A stretch of DNA of 64,000 nucleotides from Dyadobacter sp. SG02. Lineage in GTDB: Bacteria; Bacteroidota; Bacteroidia; Cytophagales; Spirosomataceae. Below the pieces are notes generated by a model. That model did no database searches. It was not told the DNA's origin and was given only the letters and a program-made list of their open reading frames with translations. Below are positions 16,042 through 28,274 of this stretch, in pieces. The number at the start of each line of letters is the position of its first letter. The first letter of the stretch is position 1. The stretch spans positions 211,797 to 275,796 of the forward strand of contig NZ_FNYL01000014.1 of NCBI RefSeq assembly GCF_900109045.1, in the 5' to 3' direction. The position numbers and the translations under genes are program-made.

Positions 16042-17328
16042 ATGAAATTTGAAACCTTGCAGCTTCATGCCGGACAACAGCCCGACCCTGTTACCAATTC
16101 ACGGGCCGTGCCTTTGTACCAAACTACCTCCTACGTTTTCAACAACGCCGAGCATGCCGCTAACCTGTTCGCATTGAAGGAATTCGGCAATATATATTCC
16201 CGCATCATGAACCCTACCAACGACGTTTTCGAGAAACGCGTGGCGGCATTGGAAGGCGGTGTAGCTGCGTTGGCGACGGGTTCAGGACACTCGGCGCAGT
16301 TTCTGGCGATCAATAATATCACCACGGTCGGCGACAACTTCGTGACCACGTCGTTCCTGTACGGCGGCTCCTATAACCAGTTTAAAAATTCATTCAAAAA
16401 CATCGGCGTGGAAGCGCGCTTTGCCGACGGCGACGATGTGAGCAGCTTCGAAAAGCTGATCGACGACAAAACCAAGTTCATTTACCTCGAAACGATCGGT
16501 AACCCGAGCTATTCCGTGCCCGATTTTGAGGCATTCTCGGCACTTGCGAAGAAATACGATCTGCCGTTGATCGTCGATAACACGTTCGGTGCGGCAGGTG
16601 CCATTTTCCAGCCTATCAAGCATGGGGCGCACGTAGTGGTACAGTCGGCCACGAAATGGATCGGCGGGCATGGTACTTCCATTGGCGGGGTGATTGTCGA
16701 CGCAGGTACTTACAACTGGGGCAACGGCAAGTTCCCGCAGTTTACGGAGCCTTCGCCCAGCTACCACGGACTCGTTCTGAACGACGTTTTCGGCATTGGC
16801 GGGCCGTTCGGTAACATCCAGTTCATCATCCGCGCCCGTGTGGAAGGCCTGCGCGACTGGGGGCCGTCGCTCTCTCCATTCAACTCGTTCCTGTTCCTGC
16901 AAGGGCTCGAAACGCTGTCGCTACGCGTAGAACGCATTGCCGAAAACGCATTGAAACTCGCGCAATGGCTTGAAAAACACCCGAAAGTGGAGAGTGTGAA
17001 CTACATCGGCCTGGAAGGAAACAAATACCACCAGCTGGCCAAAAAATACCTTACACGCGGTTTTGGAGGGGTATTGTCCTTCACGCTCAAAGGCGACAAG
17101 AAAACCGCCGAGCAATTTGTAGATAACCTGAAACTGATCAGCAACCTCGCCAACGTAGGCGACGCCAAAACGCTCATCATTCACCCGGCGTCCACCACGC
17201 ACTCACAACTATCTGAGGAAGAGCAGATTTCAGCAGGCGTACTACCCACCCAGCTCCGCATTTCGACCGGTATCGAACATATCGACGATATCATCGCGGA
17301 TGTTGAGCAGGCGATTGCGACGCTTTGA
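16042..17328 (+). CDS. metY: O-acetylhomoserine sulfhydrylase (aminocarboxypropyltransferase)
   Basis: A 428-residue PLP enzyme of the Cys/Met metabolism family. It makes homocysteine from O-acetylhomoserine and sulfide in methionine synthesis. Visible motifs: TLQLHAGQQPDPVTNSRAVP, YSRIMNPTNDVFEKRVAALE, SGHSAQF, the TIGNPSYSVPD segment, LIVDNTFG and the PLP-lysine in VVQSATKWIGGHGTSIGG (about K205). The length and the insertion before the C-terminal domain (FPQFTEPSPSYHG) are typical of MetY rather than MetB/MetC. The ATG at 16042 fits the predicted promoter. The stop lies 12 bases before a tandem octamer array. Confidence 0.93.
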   Translation: MKFETLQLHAGQQPDPVTNSRAVPLYQTTSYVFNNAEHAANLFALKEFGNIYSRIMNPTNDVFEKRVAALEGGVAALATGSGHSAQFLAINNITTVGDNFVTTSFLYGGSYNQFKNSFKNIGVEARFADGDDVSSFEKLIDDKTKFIYLETIGNPSYSVPDFEAFSALAKKYDLPLIVDNTFGAAGAIFQPIKHGAHVVVQSATKWIGGHGTSIGGVIVDAGTYNWGNGKFPQFTEPSPSYHGLVLNDVFGIGGPFGNIQFIIRARVEGLRDWGPSLSPFNSFLFLQGLETLSLRVERIAENALKLAQWLEKHPKVESVNYIGLEGNKYHQLAKKYLTRGFGGVLSFTLKGDKKTAEQFVDNLKLISNLANVGDAKTLIIHPASTTHSQLSEEEQISAGVLPTQLRISTGIEHIDDIIADVEQAIATL

Positions 17329-17340
17329 TTTGGAATGCGT

Positions 17341-17718
17341 GAATGAGTGAATGAGTGAATGACTGAATGAGTGAATGACTGAATGATTGAATGACTGAAT
17401 GATTGAATGACTGAATGACTGAATGACTGAATGACTGAATAAATCGCGTAGCGATGTAATATTGGTAGGAATCAAGATATTATGTGTTTTCGCAAAATCC
17501 CGTCAGGGATGTAACAACAATGCATCGTTATCACCAGCGCCGTATTTGTTGTTACATGCCCAAGGGCATTTCAATAAACCGCAAAACCACATTTTGCTAC
17601 CAATGTCATATGCCTAACGGCATTCCCTGTACGTGGGCTACGCATTCACTCATTCACTCATTCAATCATTCAATCATTCAATCATTCAATCATTCACCCA
17701 TTCACCCATTCACTCATT
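17341..17718. repeat. Composite inverted element: octamer arrays flanking four tailed hairpins
   Basis: Left arm: about 12.5 tandem copies of GAATGAnT (17341-17440). Right arm: tandem copies of the complement ATTCAnTC/ATTCACCC (about 17643-17718). Between them are four short hairpins: ATCGC/GCGAT (17443-17455), ATCCC/GGGAT (17497-17510), ATGCCC/GGGCAT (17556-17569) and ATGCC/GGCAT (17610-17623). The first carries a tail containing ATTGGTAG, mirrored by CTACCAAT beside the fourth; the second carries TGTAACAACAA, mirrored by TTGTTGTTACA beside the third. The whole element is therefore a nested imperfect palindrome filling the gap between two convergent genes, and it supplies the stop codon of the S9 peptidase gene. 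Confidence 0.85.
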
Positions 17719-19854
17719 AATCCCCTCCAACGCGAACATAAACGCGAACTGCAACGCGATTTCTTTCAAATAATCAAACCGTCCCGAGGCGCCGCCGTGG
17801 CCGGCTTCCATATTCGTTTTCAATAGCAGCACGTTCTGGTCGGTTTTGTGCGTTCTCAGGCGCGCTACCCATTTGGCGGGTTCGAAATATTGCACCTGGC
17901 TGTCGTGCAAGCCGGTGGTAATCAGCATGTTCGGATATGCTTTCTTCTCCACGTTATCGTAAGGCGAATACGACTTCATGTAGTCGTAGGAATCCTTATT
18001 CATAGGGTTTCCCCATTCATCGAACTCGTTGGTTGTCAATGGAATGCTTTCGTCCAGCATGGTCGTTACCACATCTACGAACGGCACGTCGGCGATGATC
18101 CCGCGCCATAGCTCGGGACGCATATTGCTGATCGCACCCATGAGCAGGCCACCTGCGCTACCGCCTTCGGCGAACAAATGCTCCGGCGAGGTCAATTTTT
18201 CCTTGATCAAGAAGTCGGCGCAGTCGATGAAATCGTTGAATGTGTTCTTTTTCTTGAACATCTTACCGTCTTCGTACCATTGCCGGCCCATTTCCTGACC
18301 GCCTCGTATGTGTGCGAGCGCGTATATGAACCCGCGGTTGAGCAGGCTCAGGCGCGTGCTGCTGAATGCGGCGTCCATACTATTGCCGTATGAGCCGTAT
18401 GCATAAAGTAAAAGCGGCGTTTCGGAGCTTTTGGGCGTTCCTTTTTTATAAACCACCGAGATCGGGACCTTCACGCCATCGCGTACGGTCGCGTACAAAC
18501 GTTCTGTCACATATTCCTCGGGATTGTAGCCGCCCACCACTTCCTGGCGCTTTTTGAGCTCCTTGTCGCGGCTTTCCATATTGTAATCATACACCGAGCT
18601 CGGCGTGGTGAGCGAAGTGTAAATGTACCGCAGGTTCGAACTGTTATATTCCGGGTTAGAGCCGGCGTAGGCGGTGTACGCAGGCTCGCCGAAATCCACA
18701 TAATGCTCGGCATTGGTATTGATATTGCGGATACGCAGTTGTAACAGGCCGTTCTTACGCTCCGTAATCACCAAATGGTCCTTAAACACATCGATGCCTT
18801 CGAGCAGTACATCGGCGCGGTTAGGGATCACCTCCTTCCAGTTTTCGACGCCAGTTGCATTGACCGGCGTTTCCATCAGTCTGAAATTCAATGCATCCTT
18901 GTTGGTCACAATCAGGAACTTATCACCCTGATGATCAACATCATACAACACGTCCTTCATCCGAGGCTGGAACACTTCGAACGTGCCTTCCGGCTTGTCC
19001 GCATCGAGGATCAGGTATTCCGACGACATCGTGGCCGACGACGCGATCACGATGTATTTATCCGATTTCGTCTTCCCTACCCCTATATAATTGCTCCTGT
19101 CCTTTTCATTGTAAACGACCACATCCTTTTTCGAATCGGTCCCGAGCGTGTGGCGTTTGATCTTCTCGCTCAGCAGCGTTTTCGGATTGGTAGCCGTGTA
19201 AAACAGCGTTTTGTTATCATTTCCCCATTCCGATCCGCCGCTTGCGGGGTAAATCTGGTCGGCGAAATGCTCGCCCGTTTCGAGGTTTTTGATGTAAAGG
19301 GTGTATTGCCGTCTTGAAACAGTATCCACGCCGTACGCCAGCAGCTTGTTATCCGGACTTACATTGAAACCCGCCGCAGAATAATACGGATGACCTTCCG
19401 CCATTTTATCGATGTCGAGCAGGATCTCTTCCGCTGCTTCGAGTGAACCCTTTTTGCGGCAATATTTAAAATACTGCTCCCCTTCCTCGCTCCGGGTGTA
19501 GTACCAGTACCCGTTGCTGAACACCGGCACCGACTCGTCCTTCTCTTTGATCCTCCCCTTCATTTCCGAGAACAGCGCCTCCTGGAACTTCGCTGTGCCG
19601 GCCATCATCGTATCGGTGTAGGCATTCTCGGCATTCAGGTATTCCACGACTTTGTCGCTGTCGGGGCCTTCCCGGAAGAAATCACCCATCCAGTAGTATT
19701 CATCATTGCGCTTGTCGCCATGCATTCCGGTTCCATGGTCTTTCCTTTCTGCTACGGGAGGTGTGGCTCCCGGCCATTCATATGCTTGTTTCACGGGTTT
19801 ATTTTGGTTACACGAAAAAGAGACAACAGCTAAAAGTAAGCAAATAATTCTCAT
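17710..19854 (-). CDS. S9-family oligopeptidase lipoprotein (prolyl oligopeptidase/oligopeptidase B-like)
   Basis: A 714-residue serine peptidase. The N-terminus MRIICLLLAVVSFSCNQNKP is a lipoprotein signal with the lipidated cysteine at residue 15, so it is probably anchored in the cell envelope. Residues ~25-425 form the propeller domain and the rest the alpha/beta hydrolase domain. The catalytic triad is intact: GGSAGG (S566), LHDSQV (D651) and AGHGG (H686). RGGQEMGRQWYEDGKMFKKKNT is close to oligopeptidase B. It should cleave short peptides. Its last codons and TGA stop run into the octamer array at 17710-17718. Confidence 0.92.
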   Translation of the reverse strand: MRIICLLLAVVSFSCNQNKPVKQAYEWPGATPPVAERKDHGTGMHGDKRNDEYYWMGDFFREGPDSDKVVEYLNAENAYTDTMMAGTAKFQEALFSEMKGRIKEKDESVPVFSNGYWYYTRSEEGEQYFKYCRKKGSLEAAEEILLDIDKMAEGHPYYSAAGFNVSPDNKLLAYGVDTVSRRQYTLYIKNLETGEHFADQIYPASGGSEWGNDNKTLFYTATNPKTLLSEKIKRHTLGTDSKKDVVVYNEKDRSNYIGVGKTKSDKYIVIASSATMSSEYLILDADKPEGTFEVFQPRMKDVLYDVDHQGDKFLIVTNKDALNFRLMETPVNATGVENWKEVIPNRADVLLEGIDVFKDHLVITERKNGLLQLRIRNINTNAEHYVDFGEPAYTAYAGSNPEYNSSNLRYIYTSLTTPSSVYDYNMESRDKELKKRQEVVGGYNPEEYVTERLYATVRDGVKVPISVVYKKGTPKSSETPLLLYAYGSYGNSMDAAFSSTRLSLLNRGFIYALAHIRGGQEMGRQWYEDGKMFKKKNTFNDFIDCADFLIKEKLTSPEHLFAEGGSAGGLLMGAISNMRPELWRGIIADVPFVDVVTTMLDESIPLTTNEFDEWGNPMNKDSYDYMKSYSPYDNVEKKAYPNMLITTGLHDSQVQYFEPAKWVARLRTHKTDQNVLLLKTNMEAGHGGASGRFDYLKEIALQFAFMFALEGINE

Positions 19855-20299
19855 ATACAGGATTGAGCTGTTCGTGACTGGTTATCAATGAATTAAGTCA
19901 TTAGTCAAGAGGTCATCTATTGTTATTAGTATAATACTTTTAATATGATAATATTTATTATAAGTAGATAACTTTCAGTTATTTCTATACATATCTGTGT
20001 CATAAAAGTATTATATTAATAAAACTTTAAATAAATATTAAACTTATTAAAATTATAATACTTTTAATACATATATAAATAACTTAAATACTACACTATT
20101 AATACTTTTTATATTTTAAATAAATATTAATCATATTAACCTTTCAATACATCTGAATGATGCAAGCACGAGTAAATAGTATCATTCATTTAAATTGTAT
20201 AAAACTTTTAATTAATATCAAGAGTAATATCCTTACTATACTTCTCTCGCAAATCCACAAAAAACCGCCGGCAAACCCTCTCCGTCCCCATAGTTGCAT
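19855..20299. other. AT-rich divergent intergenic island with repeated ATAATACTTTTAATA
   Basis: No gene is seen between the divergent S9 peptidase and polA. From about 19920 to 20250 the DNA is extremely AT-rich. ATAATACTTTTAATA occurs identically at 19931-19945 and 20055-20069, a related copy lies on the other strand at 20002-20015, and ATACTTTTTATATTTTAA at 20102-20119 is identical to 34489-34506. The repeats suggest a protein-binding array or a mobile/relic sequence family. Confidence 0.65.
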
Positions 20300-20307
20300 T
20301 ATATTTG
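20300..20307 (+). promoter_or_regulatory. Predicted -7 element (TATATTTG) of polA
   Basis: TATATTTG matches TAnnTTTG exactly and is 23 bases before the polA ATG. No good -33 element is visible. Confidence 0.5.
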
Positions 20308-20330
20308 AGTTTCGATCATAAACTTACCTC

Positions 20331-23234
<2,904 letters not shown>

Positions 23235-23265
23235 AAGGGAGGATGAAAAAAATCTAATGCAATGG

Positions 23266-23388
23266 CGCGAAGGTCTACCTTCGCGACTAACTATTCGAAG
23301 GCCTCCGGCCGGTCTTTACTACAAAACGTTTTGCAGTACGGACCGGCCGGAGGCCTTCAAATATGATGTTCGAATCGGAGATTCGAAC
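23266..23388. repeat. Cluster of three hairpins including a 62-bp palindrome
   Basis: Between the convergent polA and SusD genes. Hairpin 1 (23266-23285): CGCGAAGGT/ACCTTCGCG, 9 bp with a 2-base loop. Hairpin 2 (23297-23358): near-perfect palindrome of two 31-base arms with no loop, about 28 of 31 positions paired, with outer arms GAAGGCCTCCGGCCGGTC and an inner ACAAAACGTTTTG-like core. Hairpin 3 (23368-23388): GTTCGAATC/GATTCGAAC, 9 bp with a 3-base loop. The cluster may stop transcription from both sides and looks like a REP/BIME-type composite. Confidence 0.85.
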
Positions 23389-23411
23389 CAGCGCTGCCGC
23401 GCTTCCTTCTT

Positions 23412-24938
23412 CTACTTAGCTACCCAGGTCCGCGTATTCAAATCGTCCGTCCCCTGCCTTTTGACCGCTTCTTCGCGGTTGGCACCGTTCAGGGATTGTT
23501 CCGAAAGCGGGTAAATAAAGCGTACCGGCACGCGGTTCTGATTCAGGTTGTCGGGACCCGGTTTGATCTCCGGCATCCCCGTCCGGCGCCAGTCGAACCA
23601 TGCTTCCAGGCCGTTGAAATAGAACGCTACCCATTTCTGCAAGGCAATCTTGGCGAGTTTTTCCGCGCTGGTACCCGTGTAAGCCACGCCCGGCTGCGTG
23701 AAGTAGGATGCGTCGGGCGTTACATTGATACCGTACGACGACGGCACCACGCTTTTCCAGTAGTCGAAATTGCTCTGGACGCCTTTGGTATAATACCCTT
23801 CGGCGGTTCCGGTGGTGATTAAGCCCTTTTCACGTGCTTCGGCGAGGATAAACTGTAATTCGGAATAGTTCATCAGGATGCCGCGTGGTGCGGACGGGTC
23901 CGGCGGTGCCTGGCCGGGATCGTTGCACACGAGGCACGCGAACGTGTAACCTACGCGCGAAACGCCCTGAGGACCACCATTGTAGTTCAATGCAGGCACA
24001 TCGCCCAAACCGTTCGGAACCCCTTCGATGACGGGCTTGCCGGCTGTAACCGACGATTGCGAAGGCCGGCCAAATACCGCCAGGCGCGGGTCTTTCAATG
24101 CCGTCAGGCGATCACTCAGCGTCTTGCTCACACGGAATTCGTCGAACGAACCTACGCGTGAATCGTACATTCTCCATTGGTTCGGGGCGGACGCAAGGTA
24201 TTTCAGCTCCGCATTGTCCTGGTTTCCTTCAAAAATCGGGTTCTTGGCAGGATCGGCCAGAATGGCCTGAATGTCCGCTTTCACGTCTTTCTGTTTTGAA
24301 ATACGCATCAGGTAACGCAGTCGCAGCGAGTTCGCGAGCTTTCTCCATTTGATCAGCGAGCCGGAGCCGCCGCCGAAAAGGATGTCTCCCGAAACGGCTG
24401 TCGTGCTGTTTGCGAGGATATCGTTGGCAGATTTAAGGTCGGCCAGGATACCTGCGTAGACGCTCTCCTGCGTGTCGTATTTGGGCAGATAAACACCGTC
24501 TGTTTTGCCTTTTGTAGCCTCGGTATAGGGAATATCGCCGTAAGCATCGGTTGCGAGCGCGAACATCCATGATTTCAGGATCAGCGAAATGCCTTTGTAT
24601 CCGTTGGCATCGTCGGTACCCACCTGATCGAGGATGTTTTTGATATTGCGCATATTGCTGTACACATTGTCCCAGATGCCGTTTTGCTGGCCCCAGAGAT
24701 AGCGGTCTTCGTTCACGAACTGGATTTTGGCGTGGTGCTGCACCACGATGTTCCCGATGCCCCAGGCGTCACTCACCTGGCTGTTGATCATATTGCGGAT
24801 CACACCGGCAAGCAACAGGTCCGGCGTGACGTCGTTCGGAACGTTGTTGTTCGTATTGATTTCTTCAAAATCGTTGGTACATGACCCCGCGGACAATGTC
24901 AGCGCAGCCATGATATATATCGGAAGTAGCTTTTTCAT
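23412..24938 (-). CDS. SusD/RagB-family nutrient-binding outer-membrane lipoprotein
   Basis: A 508-residue surface lipoprotein. The signal MKKLLPIYIMAALTLSAGSC places the lipidated cysteine at residue 20. TNDFEEINTNNN, WGQQNGIWDNVYSNMRNIKN, ATDAYGDIPYTEATKG and FNGLEAWFDWRRTGMPEI are typical of the SusD-like_2 group. SusD proteins lid the SusC channel and capture oligosaccharides or peptides. It begins 18 bases after the SusC gene on the same strand, so the two form one transport unit. No enzymes lie beside it, so the nutrient is unknown. Confidence 0.93.
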   Translation of the reverse strand: MKKLLPIYIMAALTLSAGSCTNDFEEINTNNNVPNDVTPDLLLAGVIRNMINSQVSDAWGIGNIVVQHHAKIQFVNEDRYLWGQQNGIWDNVYSNMRNIKNILDQVGTDDANGYKGISLILKSWMFALATDAYGDIPYTEATKGKTDGVYLPKYDTQESVYAGILADLKSANDILANSTTAVSGDILFGGGSGSLIKWRKLANSLRLRYLMRISKQKDVKADIQAILADPAKNPIFEGNQDNAELKYLASAPNQWRMYDSRVGSFDEFRVSKTLSDRLTALKDPRLAVFGRPSQSSVTAGKPVIEGVPNGLGDVPALNYNGGPQGVSRVGYTFACLVCNDPGQAPPDPSAPRGILMNYSELQFILAEAREKGLITTGTAEGYYTKGVQSNFDYWKSVVPSSYGINVTPDASYFTQPGVAYTGTSAEKLAKIALQKWVAFYFNGLEAWFDWRRTGMPEIKPGPDNLNQNRVPVRFIYPLSEQSLNGANREEAVKRQGTDDLNTRTWVAK

Positions 24939-24956
24939 TGTTTTCCAATTGAAATT

Positions 24957-27900
24957 TTACAGTTTGAAACTTACATTGAAACCATAGCTGCGGCTCGAAG
25001 GGATCGACATGTATTCGATACCCGGCAATGCGGTTCCGCCATTGTAAGACATGGTTTCGGGGTCCACATGCGGCACGTCCGACCACAATGCAAGGTTACG
25101 TCCCACGAGCGAAACCGTGATGTTTCTGATCGGCGAGCGGCCCAGGATGCGGTTAGGGATCGAGTAGCTGATCTGAACCTCGCGCAGTTTCACGAATGAA
25201 GCATCGTACATCACGCCTTCCGCAATGTTACGGCCACCAGTGAATGCGGTATGCCACGCGCGGGCGGTCAGTTTCACATCGTTTTTGCTGAAACTACCGT
25301 CGGCATTCTGCACGACGCCGTCGCCGATCACACCGTTTCCGGGTTTACTCAAATCGTAGCCGTCTGCACGTCCTTCGAGTGTTTCCTTGATGATACCTCC
25401 CTCACGACCAACGACTTGTGTTTCCGAGAATATCTTCCCTCCATGACGAACGTCGAACAGGAAGCTCAGTTTCACATTCTTGTAGCTGAACTGGTTGGAA
25501 ATACCCGCGAGCCAGTCGGGGTTGTAGTTACCCATTTTCTGCACGTTGGCAGTAGGCACCGGGCGGCCATCTTTGTACACGATCTGGCCTACGTTCTGGC
25601 CCGTTGCATCATAGTAAGGCAAGGAAGCGCTGGTGTTCTGTACGCGCGCGAACGCGATCCCGTACATATCCCCCATGCGCTCGTTCACGCGCGCCTCGAT
25701 GCTCACGCCCTTGCTCGCCATCACGAAGTTCGTAATGCCGTCGGAAAGTTCGAGCACCTTACTGCGGTTGGCGGAGAAGTTAACACCGATATTCCATTTG
25801 AAATCGTTGATTTCGACCGGAGTTACATTCAGCATCGTTTCAAAACCCCAGTTTTTGATCTCTCCCGCATTGAAGAAACGGCCATTATAGCCGGTAGTCT
25901 GCGAAAGCGGGATTTGCAGGATCTGGTTTTTGGTTTTGCTTTGATAAAATGTAAAATCCAGGCCTACACGGTTCTTGAAAAAACGCAGGTCCGCACCCAG
26001 TTCATAAGCCGTACTGATTTCCGGTTTCAGGTTCAGGTTAGCCAGACGATCGGTTTCGCCGTAAATTTGCGAGCTACCGTAAGGCGTGCTCGGGTTATAT
26101 GCCTGCGTGAAAGTAAACGGATCGGTATCATTACCCACCTGGGCGAAGCTGGCCCGGAGTTTGGCAAAGGAAATCACCTCCGGAAGCTTGGTCATATCGC
26201 TCACTACGGCACTCAATGCTACCGAAGGATAGAAATACGAGTTGTTTTCCGTACCGAACGCTTTCAAGGCTGTCGGGAGCGTCAATGCGCTACTCCAGTC
26301 GTTACGCGCCGTAACGTCGAGGAACAGGTAATTGCGGAACGAAACCGATGCCGAGCCGTACAAGCTGTTGATGCGCTTGCCTACCTTGCTTTGCGAAGCT
26401 ACCAGTGCAATACGTGAGTTGGTGAGGTTGTAAATGCCCGGCAGGTTGAGCTGGCCCGCATTTTCTTCGTCGTAGATCGAGCTCTGGCGGTTCTGGTTAC
26501 CACCGAATGTTGCCGAAACATTAATATCCTTGCTAATGTCCTTGTTAAACGAAAGCAGGAAATCGCTGTTACGTTCTTCCGTATTAACCTTCACCTCGCG
26601 GTACTGTCCGAACGGGAAGCGTTGCGTGCTGAATGCGCGACGGTATTCGCGGCGCTCGTTGCCCCAGTCGGTCGCGGTACGTACTTGCAGGCTCAGCCAG
26701 TCGGTAAAATCGTATTTCAGGATCACGTTACCGATAATGCGGTTCACATCCTGGCCGTTGGTATTCTCGTAAACCGTCAGGTACGGATTATCGTGGTAGT
26801 TATAGTTCCAGCCGAACTGGCGCTGGCCTTCCAGACCGTTCATCCATACACGTTCCATATCCGACACCTTCACCGAACGCGGCAACCAGCAGTTGAACAG
26901 GTACATGATGCTTTCCGTACCATAGCTGATCGACGGTCGGTTACCGCTCGCGCTTTTGATATAGCTCACAAACGTTTTGGCGGAGAATTTCTTCGTCAGG
27001 TTGTAACCCGCACTCAATGAGACCGTATGGCGTTTCAAATCGGTGTTGGGTACAATACCGGTCTGATCGAGGTTGGTATAAGACAAGCGGAAATTACCCT
27101 GGTCGTTGTTGCCGATCACCGCGAAATTGTTCGTCAGTGTCCGGCCTGTTTTCAGGAAGTTTTTCAAACCATCCACGTCCGGCAACCAGGGAGTTGGGGT
27201 AATAACGCTCCCTGAGGGCGCATTCAGGTCACCGCCGAGGAATGGGATCACCTGTCCGTTCAGCGTACGGGGCGAATTGTATTGCGGGTAGCTCTGGCCT
27301 TTAAATTCCGGGCCCCAGCCTTCGTCCGTACCGTCCGTCAGACCGCCCCCGGCACCATTCACGAATGCGAAATCGCCTCCGTTACCGTTTCCCTGCCCGT
27401 ATTTATTCTGATATTCAGGCAATTTCAATGCACGCTCGAATGTGGTATTGCTGTTGACCTCCACGCCGATGCCCTTATTGCCTTTACCGGATTTGGTGGT
27501 GATAAGGATTACCCCGTTGGCCGCTCTCGAACCGTACAATGCCGCAGCGGCAGGTCCTTTCAGCACGCTCATCGTCTCCACGTCGTCGGGGTTAATGAAA
27601 CTCGCGCCATTCCCGAAATCGACTTCCAGGTTACCCTGCCCCGAACCGCCCGTGATGGAGTTGCTGATAGGCACCCCGTCGATCACGTACAGCGGCTGGT
27701 TTTTGTTCAAATCCACCGAACGTTCCCCGCGGATCGTCACCCGGGCCGAGCCGCCGATACCCGACGGGCTCCCTACGACCGTCACACCGGCCACTTTACC
27801 GGCCAACTGGTTCACAATGTTCGTTTCGCGGGCTGTAACAATGCTCTCGCCTTTCAGCTCCTGCACGGCGTAACCCAGCTTACGGACGTCTTTTTTGATA

Positions 27901-28274
27901 CCGAGGGCCGTTACGACCACTTCCGAAAGTTGTCTCGAATCGGCCATCAGTGTGACATCGGCGACCGCCCGGCCGCCGACCGTAATTTCATGCGAAACAT
28001 AGCCCAGAAACGAGAATGTCAAAACCGAGCTCGCGCCCTTTACAGAGATCTGGTACTTTCCGTTCGAATCGGTTACGGTACCATTGTTAGTGCCTTTTTC
28101 AATGACGTTCACGCCTGCGAGAGGCGCTCTGTCATCGCCGGAGATCACCTGGCCCGTAACGACAGACTGCGCAACGCCCGCGTGGCAGTAGAGCAGCCCC
28201 GTGAGCATGAGCCCCGTGTACGCGCTTCTTCTGAAAATACTCAGCCGGAAGCATAAGTAAAATTTTTTGATCAT
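24957..28274 (-). CDS. SusC/RagA-family TonB-linked outer-membrane transporter
   Basis: A 1105-residue TonB-dependent transporter. After the signal peptide a carboxypeptidase-like regulatory domain is seen (VVTGQVISGDDRAPLAGVNV, GTVTDSNGKYQISVKG), then the plug with VVTALGIKKDVRKLGYAVQE and the SusC hallmark VSVLKGPAAAALYGSRAANG-like segment (MSVLKGPAAAALYGSRA, then NGVILITTKSG), then the beta barrel ending SYGFNVSFKL. No STN domain is present, so unlike 36030-39488 it is not expected to signal through FecR. It should import nutrients captured by the downstream SusD. I use the ATG at 28274; a GTG two codons upstream is possible. Confidence 0.94.
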   Translation of the reverse strand: MIKKFYLCFRLSIFRRSAYTGLMLTGLLYCHAGVAQSVVTGQVISGDDRAPLAGVNVIEKGTNNGTVTDSNGKYQISVKGASSVLTFSFLGYVSHEITVGGRAVADVTLMADSRQLSEVVVTALGIKKDVRKLGYAVQELKGESIVTARETNIVNQLAGKVAGVTVVGSPSGIGGSARVTIRGERSVDLNKNQPLYVIDGVPISNSITGGSGQGNLEVDFGNGASFINPDDVETMSVLKGPAAAALYGSRAANGVILITTKSGKGNKGIGVEVNSNTTFERALKLPEYQNKYGQGNGNGGDFAFVNGAGGGLTDGTDEGWGPEFKGQSYPQYNSPRTLNGQVIPFLGGDLNAPSGSVITPTPWLPDVDGLKNFLKTGRTLTNNFAVIGNNDQGNFRLSYTNLDQTGIVPNTDLKRHTVSLSAGYNLTKKFSAKTFVSYIKSASGNRPSISYGTESIMYLFNCWLPRSVKVSDMERVWMNGLEGQRQFGWNYNYHDNPYLTVYENTNGQDVNRIIGNVILKYDFTDWLSLQVRTATDWGNERREYRRAFSTQRFPFGQYREVKVNTEERNSDFLLSFNKDISKDINVSATFGGNQNRQSSIYDEENAGQLNLPGIYNLTNSRIALVASQSKVGKRINSLYGSASVSFRNYLFLDVTARNDWSSALTLPTALKAFGTENNSYFYPSVALSAVVSDMTKLPEVISFAKLRASFAQVGNDTDPFTFTQAYNPSTPYGSSQIYGETDRLANLNLKPEISTAYELGADLRFFKNRVGLDFTFYQSKTKNQILQIPLSQTTGYNGRFFNAGEIKNWGFETMLNVTPVEINDFKWNIGVNFSANRSKVLELSDGITNFVMASKGVSIEARVNERMGDMYGIAFARVQNTSASLPYYDATGQNVGQIVYKDGRPVPTANVQKMGNYNPDWLAGISNQFSYKNVKLSFLFDVRHGGKIFSETQVVGREGGIIKETLEGRADGYDLSKPGNGVIGDGVVQNADGSFSKNDVKLTARAWHTAFTGGRNIAEGVMYDASFVKLREVQISYSIPNRILGRSPIRNITVSLVGRNLALWSDVPHVDPETMSYNGGTALPGIEYMSIPSSRSYGFNVSFKL

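Noticed and set aside
17341..17440. Tandem repeat considered as a CRISPR array
   Set aside because: The units are eight bases long and directly adjacent, with no unique spacers and no cas genes nearby.
17484..17720. 78-codon open frame across the composite repeat
   Set aside because: It is made largely of translated octamer repeats and hairpins and matches no protein family.
23368..23388. GTTCGAATC-containing hairpin resembling a tRNA T-arm
   Set aside because: No acceptor, D or anticodon arms can be formed around it; it is part of the hairpin cluster between convergent genes.
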